Assembly (NCBI GenBank): GCA_030592225.1
Contig: JAUVJT010000045.1
Location: forward strand, 1-11,756
DNA: 11,756 nucleotides
Reading direction: 5' to 3'
DNA from: Candidatus Stahliibacteriota bacterium
GTDB lineage: Bacteria > Hydrothermota > Tepidihabitantia > B3-TA06
Shown one piece after another: positions 6,743 to 11,588 of this stretch. The notes under the pieces were generated by a model that was not told the DNA's origin, did no database searches, and worked only from the letters and a program-made list of their open reading frames with translations. The position numbers and the translations under genes were made by a program. Position 1 is the stretch's first letter, and every line of letters starts with the position of its first letter.

Positions 6743-8544
6743 GTTTTCTCCTTTTCAAATTCGGCCAACACCGTCCCCGCTATCTCTTGCAGAAACCCGG
6801 CCTGCGCGCATTCGGGATCTGCCAAGGGTATCTTGGCCCTGGTAATGCTTTCGGTAATGGTTCGGTCGAACGGAATTCGACCCAGAACGGACACGTTTTG
6901 ATTCCTGCAGAACTCCTCGATCTCTTCTGTGAGTTTTGCTGACAGGTCATGTTTGTTGATTACGACCCAGCGCTTTAATGAAAAGAAATCGAGCAGCTTG
7001 AGTATTCGCCCCAGGTCGTGCAGACTGGAGACGCTCGGCTCGACCACCAGCAGAACCCCGCGCGTACCGGTGATGGCCGCGTTAACCGGACAGCCGATGC
7101 CGGGAGAACCGTCTATGAGGATATTCCTTGTCCCGTTCTCAGAACAGGTACGCTCAGCAATCTTGCGAACCTCGGTTACCAGCCTGCCTGAGGCGTCTGC
7201 TCCAGGAAAAAGCTCGGCGGTAACCACATCGCCGCAGGAGGTTTGCATGATTTTGATTTCACCTGAAAGCGGTCTGCGCAAGGTTACCGCGTTGGGTACG
7301 GTCGGACAGACAATTTTACATAATCCGCACCCCTCGCAGGACATTTCCTGAACAACCGCTTTTCCGTCATTCATGGTTATGGCATTAAAATGACAGCTCT
7401 TGACGCACTTGCCGCACCCGGTGCACAGTTCAGGATTAATCTCTGCCTTGAGTCCGGACGAGAAAGGGATACGTTCCTTGACCTTGCCTGAAAGCAGTAT
7501 CCCCAGATTGGCCGCGTCCACGTCGGCGTCAGCCGCAACCTTGTTACCCCATACAGCGGCAAGGCAGGCGGTAATCATGGTCTTGCCGGTCCCGCCCTTG
7601 CCTGAAAGAACCGGAAATGATGAAAGCACTGATACGCTCACTGCAGATTCCGGGGAGCCGGAGACCTTATCCAAAACCTTCTCTTCAGGCTTGACGAAAT
7701 CCGGAAGCGAGTAGTTGTTGATGTCTGCGAGCTTGCGAGCCAGGTTAAGAAAAACATCCCCCCACTTTTCCTGCTCGATAATCAGTTTCCCCTCGGCGTA
7801 TAAGGCGGCAATGCTGCGGTCAAAAGGGATGCGGGCAAGGACAGGTATCCCCTCCCTGATGCAGAATTTCCCTGTCTCATTATCGCCGATGTCTGCACGG
7901 TTCAGAAGAACCGCATGAGGGATTCTCAATTTAGTAAGCGTATCACGGGCAAGCTTAAGGTCGTGCAGGCCGAAAGGCGTGGGCTCGGTTACCAAAAGAC
8001 ACGCATCAGCCTTGCTGACGGCGGCAACCGCAGCACAGGACGTTCCAGGCGGGGCATCAAGGAAAACCAACCCGGAATCCCTGACCGTGGCCACAACCTG
8101 CTCAATGACCTCGGCGCTGCGAAGCTGACCTATGGCAAGGGAACCGTCAACGAAGCTTTTATTGCCTGAGAACGTGCCGCTACGAACCTCGCCCAGAACG
8201 TAGGGTTTTTCAGTAATGGCTTTCTCCGGACAGACCGCTGAACACACCCCGCACCCGTGGCATAACTCGTTGAACAAAAGCACTTTGCCTTTAACTACCG
8301 CAAGGGCGTTAAACTGACAGTGGCGAGCGCACTCCCCACAACCGGTGCAGCGTGTATTGTCTATCTGCGGAACTTGAACGTAAACCTCTTTGGTTTCAGA
8401 AATTTGCGGCTTCAGGAACAGATGACCGTTCGGCTCCTCTGCATCGCAGTCGGCATAAGTGGCTTCGGGGATGACTGCGGCAAGATTGGTCGCCACAAGG
8501 GTCTTGCCCGTGCCGCCCTTGCCTGAGGCAATCGCAATAATCAC
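6739..8544 (-). CDS. Fused tandem MinD-type P-loop ATPases, each with an inserted 2x[4Fe-4S] ferredoxin (COG1149 x2)
   Basis: The 601-residue protein is two complete COG1149 units in one chain. Unit 1 has the deviant Walker A SGKGGTGKT at 7-15, ferredoxin cysteines at 66, 69, 72, 76 and 95, 98, 101, 105, and switch motif DAPPG at 163-167. Unit 2 has SGKGGTGKT at 314-322, cysteines at 374, 377, 380, 384 and 403, 406, 409, 413, and DGSPG at 478-482. A Ser/Val-rich linker of about 30 residues (280-309) joins them. COG1149 proteins are usually about 280-290 residues and encoded as adjacent pairs, so this looks like a pair fused head to tail, giving a built-in dimer. No stop or internal start lies at the join. 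The start is GTG at 8544 with AGGGG upstream. The likely role is ATP-driven loading or transfer of a metal-sulfur cluster to NifX-type partners. Confidence 0.92.
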   Translation of the reverse strand: MIIAIASGKGGTGKTLVATNLAAVIPEATYADCDAEEPNGHLFLKPQISETKEVYVQVPQIDNTRCTGCGECARHCQFNALAVVKGKVLLFNELCHGCGVCSAVCPEKAITEKPYVLGEVRSGTFSGNKSFVDGSLAIGQLRSAEVIEQVVATVRDSGLVFLDAPPGTSCAAVAAVSKADACLLVTEPTPFGLHDLKLARDTLTKLRIPHAVLLNRADIGDNETGKFCIREGIPVLARIPFDRSIAALYAEGKLIIEQEKWGDVFLNLARKLADINNYSLPDFVKPEEKVLDKVSGSPESAVSVSVLSSFPVLSGKGGTGKTMITACLAAVWGNKVAADADVDAANLGILLSGKVKERIPFSSGLKAEINPELCTGCGKCVKSCHFNAITMNDGKAVVQEMSCEGCGLCKIVCPTVPNAVTLRRPLSGEIKIMQTSCGDVVTAELFPGADASGRLVTEVRKIAERTCSENGTRNILIDGSPGIGCPVNAAITGTRGVLLVVEPSVSSLHDLGRILKLLDFFSLKRWVVINKHDLSAKLTEEIEEFCRNQNVSVLGRIPFDRTITESITRAKIPLADPECAQAGFLQEIAGTVLAEFEKEKT

Positions 8545-8607
8545 CTTATCGCCCCTGCGTGTAAACCTGCCATGGGCCAGGTGTTCATTACTCTTAGCGT
8601 ATATAGA

Positions 8608-8635
8608 CCGACCGAGACCCGAAGGCCTTGGTCGG
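8608..8635 (-). terminator. Second hairpin of a tandem pair before the ATPase gene
   Basis: Arms CCGACCGAG and CTTGGTCGG pair with one wobble, and an inner CC/GG pair extends the stem. On the minus strand it is followed by TCTATATA, a poor T-run. It resembles the hairpin at 8662-8689, and both end with CGGCGTTC on the plus strand, so the pair may be a duplicated element acting as a backup terminator or attenuator. Confidence 0.45.
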
Positions 8636-8661
8636 CGTTCAGATGTCCGGATAATAATAAA

Positions 8662-8689
8662 CCGGCCGGGGTCCGAGGACCCCGACCGG
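8662..8689 (-). terminator. Rho-independent terminator of the DUF134 gene
   Basis: Thirteen pairs with one mismatch form a GC-rich stem whose minus-strand arms are CCGGTCGGGGTCC and GGACCCCGGCCGG. TTTATTATTAT follows directly. It lies 27 bases after the DUF134 stop. Confidence 0.75.
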
Positions 8690-8716
8690 CGTTCTGCTCG
8701 CTGTTAGGGTTGAATT

Positions 8717-9088
8717 TCATTCCGGGTTTCCTTCACGAGCGCCATGTCCCCAACCGTGTCTTCCCCCTTGCCAGTAACAGCAAACGGCTTTCTTACTGCC
8801 GACCATGTAATCGCCGCCTTCAATTTGAATCCCCTTACCGTTGATCAAGGCATCGGTCAGCTTGCGTCTGGTCAGGACAAGAATGCGACCGTAAGTTGCG
8901 CGAGAAACACCCATAGCTTTAGCGGCTTGTTCCTGGTAAAGTCCGTCAAGATCAGCCAATCTCAATGCCTCTACCTCTTCATGGTTGAGCACCACAATTT
9001 CCAACTCCCGCACCGGAACCCCCTTAGGACCAAAAAAGTTGATGCCAAACTCCGAGGCAATCCTGCGATATTTACGCGGCCTGGGCAT
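8717..9088 (-). CDS. DUF134 family DNA-binding protein, probable regulator of the cluster
   Basis: The 123-residue protein matches DUF134, a small anaerobe-associated family with a sigma-region-4-like helix-turn-helix. MPRPRKYRRI and FGPKGVPVRELEIVVL are family hallmarks. ALRLADLDGLYQEQAAKAMGVSRATYGRIL (about 41-70) carries the helix-turn-helix. The C-terminal tail holds C103, C104, H111 and H115, which could sense a metal or cluster. The start at 9088 gives the conserved N-terminus, although the ribosome site is weak (GAAGTGA). The gene stands alone between its own promoter with a palindrome at the start site and a terminator, directly upstream of the ATPase operon. Family members sit beside NifX-type and COG1149 genes in other anaerobes. 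Regulation of this cluster and of itself is inferred. Confidence 0.88.
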   Translation of the reverse strand: MPRPRKYRRIASEFGINFFGPKGVPVRELEIVVLNHEEVEALRLADLDGLYQEQAAKAMGVSRATYGRILVLTRRKLTDALINGKGIQIEGGDYMVGSKKAVCCYWQGGRHGWGHGAREGNPE

Positions 9089-9106
9089 TAATCACTTCAT
9101 TAGTTT

Positions 9107-9120
9107 TGAGCATATGCTCA
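9107..9120. promoter_or_regulatory. Perfect 14-base palindrome at the DUF134 transcription start, candidate operator
   Basis: TGAGCATATGCTCA reads identically on both strands. It spans from the last base of the -10 box to a few bases past the expected start of transcription near 9113, an ideal place for a repressor. Autoregulation by the DUF134 protein encoded immediately downstream is the simplest reading. Confidence 0.65.
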
Positions 9121-9147
9121 TTATAGACAGGAAAGGGACTATGTCAA
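9120..9147 (-). promoter_or_regulatory. Consensus sigma70-type promoter of the DUF134 gene
   Basis: Perfect TTGACA (9147-9142) and perfect TATAAT (9125-9120) on the minus strand are 16 bases apart. The predicted leader is about 25 bases. A promoter this strong fits a gene held down by a repressor. Confidence 0.85.
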
Positions 9148-9156
9148 GGGGATAAT

Positions 9157-9187
9157 GAAAAAGCCCGCAGGCAATAGTCCTGCGGGC
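9157..9187 (-). terminator. Rho-independent terminator of the 82-residue protein gene
   Basis: On the minus strand, arms GCCCGCAGG and CCTGCGGGC (9 perfect pairs, 7-base loop) are followed directly by TTTTT. The stem begins 19 bases after the stop at 9206, and the DUF134 promoter starts 10 bases further on. Confidence 0.9.
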
Positions 9188-9205
9188 CAAAGAAAGAGGT
9201 TAATA

Positions 9206-9454
9206 TTACTTTTTGGGAACGTACAACGGGCACTTATCCCAAGTCAGGTGCCGGGAAACCAAAGGACATTCGTCAGGGTGGCAAGTGGTTACCAGGCCGG
9301 CTTTGGTAAGCTCCGCACATACGCCTTCGGGATTCTTTCTTTTAAGGGTACACCGCCAAATCGGAACAAGTCCCTTACCGTGTCCCCTGGACTGAAACCT
9401 TCTGTTCACATGTAAATAGACATGCTCGCATCGAGACTGCATTCCTACATCCAT
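9206..9454 (-). CDS. Unrecognised 82-residue Cys-rich protein
   Basis: I do not recognise this protein. It has six cysteines at 9, 35, 46, 58, 63 and 75 and several His, with short CHPDEC and KCPLY motifs near the end. That suggests a zinc or Fe-S site. There is no signal peptide or membrane segment. That it is a real gene is supported by its context. AAGGAGG lies five bases before the ATG at 9454, a near-consensus promoter lies about 115 bases upstream and a strong terminator follows the stop. It is transcribed alone, just upstream of DUF134 and the cofactor cluster. Its promoter resembles that of DUF134, hinting at shared control. Confidence 0.72.
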   Translation of the reverse strand: MDVGMQSRCEHVYLHVNRRFQSRGHGKGLVPIWRCTLKRKNPEGVCAELTKAGLVTTCHPDECPLVSRHLTWDKCPLYVPKK

Positions 9455-9567
9455 GTTTTCCTCCTTACATATTAGTGATACATTATTAATACTCGCGGCT
9501 CATACTCGGCTTATTACATCCGTTTTATGAGAATCTCCTCGCTAACTACACCGTTACCCCTATTTTA

Positions 9568-9595
9568 ATTATAGGAAGGAAATGGCCTGCGTCAA
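9568..9595 (-). promoter_or_regulatory. Promoter of the 82-residue Cys-rich protein gene
   Basis: TTGACG (9595-9590) and perfect TATAAT (9573-9568) on the minus strand are 16 bases apart. The whole 28-base element matches the DUF134 promoter at 22 positions, including 11 of 16 in the spacer. Confidence 0.8.
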
Positions 9596-9635
9596 GGTAT
9601 AATCATCCTGGTCGAGACCTCGCAATGACTGATGG

Positions 9636-9677
9636 CTATCTTACCAACACCACCTTGCCGACGACACTGCCGAAGTT
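9636..9677 (-). pseudogene. Possible remnant of the 3' end of a secreted-protein gene
   Basis: On the minus strand 13 codons read NFGSVVGKVVLVR followed by TAG. KVVLVR at a C-terminus is typical of the sorting-signal end of exported proteins in several FCB-type lineages. The intact neighbour at 9826 ends KAILIR. Upstream of these codons the frame runs into CCCGTAA-type repeat and no protein-like sequence. The match is short and could be chance. Confidence 0.25.
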
Positions 9678-9717
9678 ACCCGTAACCCGTAACACCCAAC
9701 CCGTAACCCGTAACCCG
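9676..9717. repeat. CCCGTAA-type short repeat cluster, copy 1
   Basis: Units of ACCCGTA recur about five times with small variations, including CCCGTAACACCCA. The stretch beginning CCCGTAACACCCA matches 11552-11588 closely, over about 30 bases with one or two changes. Both clusters lie just 3' of coding sequence. Confidence 0.65.
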
Positions 9718-9780
9718 CGCAAAGTAAACGCCTTGTGCGAGGAGAACTGATGCGTCCCAGACGCCTTTGCCAAATAAAAG

Positions 9781-9803
9781 GGGGCGACGCCGCGCGTCGC
9801 CCC
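9781..9803 (-). terminator. Rho-independent terminator of the exported-protein gene
   Basis: Ten perfect pairs (GGGGCGACGC with GCGTCGCCCC on the minus strand) close a 3-base loop, and CTTTTATTT follows. It begins 22 bases after the stop at 9826. Confidence 0.8.
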
Positions 9804-9825
9804 TGCGTAGATTACTGAATGGTAA

Positions 9826-10326
9826 TTATCTTATCAGGATGGCTTTAACTGTCTGGGCATAGTTGCCGACAGTAAGCTCAGCGAAGTAGACGCCTGCGGG
9901 TATTTCATCTGCTGGCCAGGTAAAGCTGGATTGCGATGGGTTGAGTGAATGAGACTCAATAGCACGTCCGTCGGCTGAGTAAAAGGTCAGGGTTCCGGTC
10001 ATGCCTGCAGGAAGCGTGTAGCTGAGAGTGGGGGTAGCAGACAGGTTCTCGACCACTTCGAGTATAAGTGGAGAGTTAGTTGGCGGCTGTTCTGCAATCG
10101 CTGTATGCTGCTCGTACTTCAGGATCAGGTAGTCCCAGTCCGTTCCGTTATGCGAGGAACCTGTAACGTAGACGTTGGCTTCACCATCTACCGCCACACC
10201 CCAAGCAACATCAGCATTGCCTGAGTCGTAGACCTTGTTCCAGACGATGGTAGGCGGGTCCTCTGCAAACGCTACGTTCCCAACGGCTAACGTTGCCAGG
10301 GTGATTATTAAGAGTGCTTTTTTCAT
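9826..10326 (-). CDS. Exported protein with one SBBP-type repeat and a C-terminal sorting-like domain
   Basis: The 166-residue product has a clear Sec signal peptide: MKK, a hydrophobic stretch at about 4-16, and a likely cut after AFA at residue 21. Next comes a single unit VWGVAVDGEANVYVTGSS-like (about 41-73, ending DWDYLILKY) of the SBBP beta-propeller repeat. The last 90 residues look like a type A C-terminal sorting or FlgD-like Ig domain, with AGVYFAELTVG and ending KAILIR. Proteins of this layout usually carry many SBBP units, so this one seems collapsed to a single unit, perhaps by recombination between repeats. AAGGAGG six bases before the ATG sets the start. It has its own promoter, long leader and terminator. 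It is probably secreted or surface-attached; its function is unknown. Confidence 0.8.
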   Translation of the reverse strand: MKKALLIITLATLAVGNVAFAEDPPTIVWNKVYDSGNADVAWGVAVDGEANVYVTGSSHNGTDWDYLILKYEQHTAIAEQPPTNSPLILEVVENLSATPTLSYTLPAGMTGTLTFYSADGRAIESHSLNPSQSSFTWPADEIPAGVYFAELTVGNYAQTVKAILIR

Positions 10327-10505
10327 ACCATCCTCCTTGGTTGGGTCTTTAGCGACACGACGGTTATCGTCGAGTCACCATTACTTTATGGCTCTTAACC
10401 ATGCTGAGGCATCACGTTTAGCGAAAGGCGGTCTTCGCTAAATCCTCTCGGACGACGAGACTGTCGTCACTTCACAGCAACCTTGAGCCTGTTTTCCAAT
10501 GTACA

Positions 10506-10533
10506 AGAATAGTCTGCTCCAAGCGTTTGTCAA
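10506..10533 (-). promoter_or_regulatory. Promoter of the exported-protein gene
   Basis: Perfect TTGACA (10533-10528) and TATTCT (10511-10506) on the minus strand are 16 bases apart. The predicted start near 10499 gives a leader of about 170 bases that can fold into three hairpins. Confidence 0.65.
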
Positions 10534-10721
10534 CTCCCCAATGGCTTATCCCTGGTTTTGCTACCCGACACCTAGGAAGCTGTCCGAGACCGACGCGAAG
10601 CGGCGACCAAAAGGAGCTTCAATGGCTTATACGCTTGCGACGAAGTCAATCCGCAGATGACGAAGTGCCCCCGTCGGGTATCTGGCGTCGGAGACGCATT
10701 TCTTCGCAGCCTGTAAATTAG

Positions 10722-10749
10722 TTGACCCCAGCCGCAAAATCAATATACT
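10722..10749 (+). promoter_or_regulatory. Promoter of the VOC-like gene, leaderless layout
   Basis: TTGACC (10722-10727) and TATACT (10744-10749) are 16 bases apart. Eight bases (CATCACCC) separate the -10 box from the ATG at 10758, and no ribosome site is present. Confidence 0.7.
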
Positions 10750-10757
10750 CATCACCC

Positions 10758-11558
10758 ATGAAGCTTGATCATTTTGTAATACACGTCGAGAACGCAGAAA
10801 TCTTCGACCGGCTCAAGAAAGAAATCAACCCCCTGGGCTTTCCGTTTGCCCCTGAAAAGGGCAGCAGCGCCCACGGGCTTAAGACCGCCAATATCTGCAT
10901 AGGCAAACAGTATCTGCAAGTCGCCTGTCTGCTTCAACCCAGGGTATCAGGCTGGAATCCACGCTGGGTAGAATCTTATAATCACGGGAAACGCGGTGTC
11001 TTCTCCATCTACATCGCGGTAGGAGAACTGGACGTGCTTCACAAAGAACTCCTTCAAAGAGGCCTGGAAATCCCCGCGCCCGAATCAAGGCAAACCCTGG
11101 CCAGGGCTTCCAAAGATATACTGGAAACCGTCACCGATTTCCTGGGGCTTGGCCAATCCAAATCAAAGAAATTCAGTCCTCGGCGCTGCCTGAACCTGCC
11201 GCCCATACCGGGAACCGATATGGACATAAGCTTTCTTGAATACCGCGAGGATACCGAGGAAGAGCGCAAGACGCTCCTGAAACCCAACTCCGAAGAGTAC
11301 GGGATAACCGGAATCCAGCGAATCAAGATATACCTGCCTCTGTGGGAAGAAGGTATCGAGTTTCTGCAAAAAATATTCCCCAAACTCCTTGATACAACCA
11401 CCCAGCAAAAAGCGGAACTGCGAACGAGCACACTGCTCTTTTTTCGCTCCGATCCTGAGGACGGCCTGAAGCTGAAGCTCGAAGCAAAAGCGGAGAACAA
11501 GCCGTACGCAGGACATAAGTTTCAGATAGAGAACGTTGAGATAAAAACCGTCCCGTAA
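10758..11558 (+). CDS. VOC/glyoxalase-like domain protein
   Basis: The 266-residue protein starts MKLDHFVIHVEN, the first strand of a vicinal-oxygen-chelate (glyoxalase/bleomycin resistance) fold with H5 as possible metal ligand. A second VOC-like half begins near GITGIQRIKIYLPL, after residue 180. It best fits the loose glyoxalase-like group, whose members differ widely in substrate. The other metal ligands could not be placed with confidence. The frame opens upstream with TTG at 10722, but that codon is the -35 box of the promoter. The ATG at 10758 gives the family N-terminus and follows the -10 box by 8 bases, so translation is probably leaderless. It is transcribed alone and divergently from the exported-protein gene. 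The product has no signal peptide and should be cytoplasmic. Confidence 0.72.
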   Translation: MKLDHFVIHVENAEIFDRLKKEINPLGFPFAPEKGSSAHGLKTANICIGKQYLQVACLLQPRVSGWNPRWVESYNHGKRGVFSIYIAVGELDVLHKELLQRGLEIPAPESRQTLARASKDILETVTDFLGLGQSKSKKFSPRRCLNLPPIPGTDMDISFLEYREDTEEERKTLLKPNSEEYGITGIQRIKIYLPLWEEGIEFLQKIFPKLLDTTTQQKAELRTSTLLFFRSDPEDGLKLKLEAKAENKPYAGHKFQIENVEIKTVP

Positions 11559-11588
11559 CACCCATACCCGTAACCCGTACCCATACCC
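11552..11588. repeat. CCCGTAA-type short repeat cluster, copy 2
   Basis: The stretch repeats ACCCGTA and ACCCATA units and shares CCCGTAACACCCA and the following text with 9676-9717. The stop codon TAA of the VOC-like gene (11556-11558) is part of the repeat, so the element abuts the end of the coding sequence. Confidence 0.6.

Larger units (their letters stand above)
9455..9825. other. 371-base intergenic region: leader, promoter, gene remnant, repeats, terminator
   Basis: No intact gene lies here. From right to left it holds the terminator of the exported-protein gene (9781-9803) and a CCCGTAA-type repeat cluster (9676-9717). Next come a possible 3' gene remnant (9636-9677), the promoter of the 82-residue gene (9568-9595) and its leader of about 105 bases. 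In that leader ATACTCG occurs twice (9489-9495 and 9502-9508) and GAGAATCTC forms a small palindrome (9529-9537). No riboswitch class was recognised. Confidence 0.6.
10327..10757. other. 431-base divergent intergenic region with two promoters and several hairpins
   Basis: No convincing gene is present. A short plus-strand frame ending at 10721 has no ribosome site and no protein-like pattern. The region holds the minus-strand promoter at 10506-10533 and the plus-strand promoter at 10722-10749. In the minus-strand leader (about 170 bases) are hairpins at 10417-10442 (9-base arms TTTAGCGAA and TTCGCTAAA), 10451-10468 (GACGAC and GTCGTC) and 10358-10372 (CGACG and CGTCG). CAATGGCTTAT occurs twice, at 10539-10549 and 10620-10630. 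No known riboswitch was recognised. Confidence 0.55.

Noticed and set aside
9676..9717. A CRISPR array or telomere-like DNA
   Set aside because: The units are 7 to 8 bases, directly abutting and irregular, with no spacers, and the locus is internal to the sequence.
10327..10500. A known riboswitch (for example cyclic-di-GMP or cobalamin)
   Set aside because: The hairpins do not show the conserved sequence boxes of any class I can recall.
10527..10721. A 64-residue plus-strand reading frame before the VOC-like gene
   Set aside because: It has no ribosome site, overlaps the promoter of the divergent gene, and its residues are of a random, Arg/Ser-rich kind.
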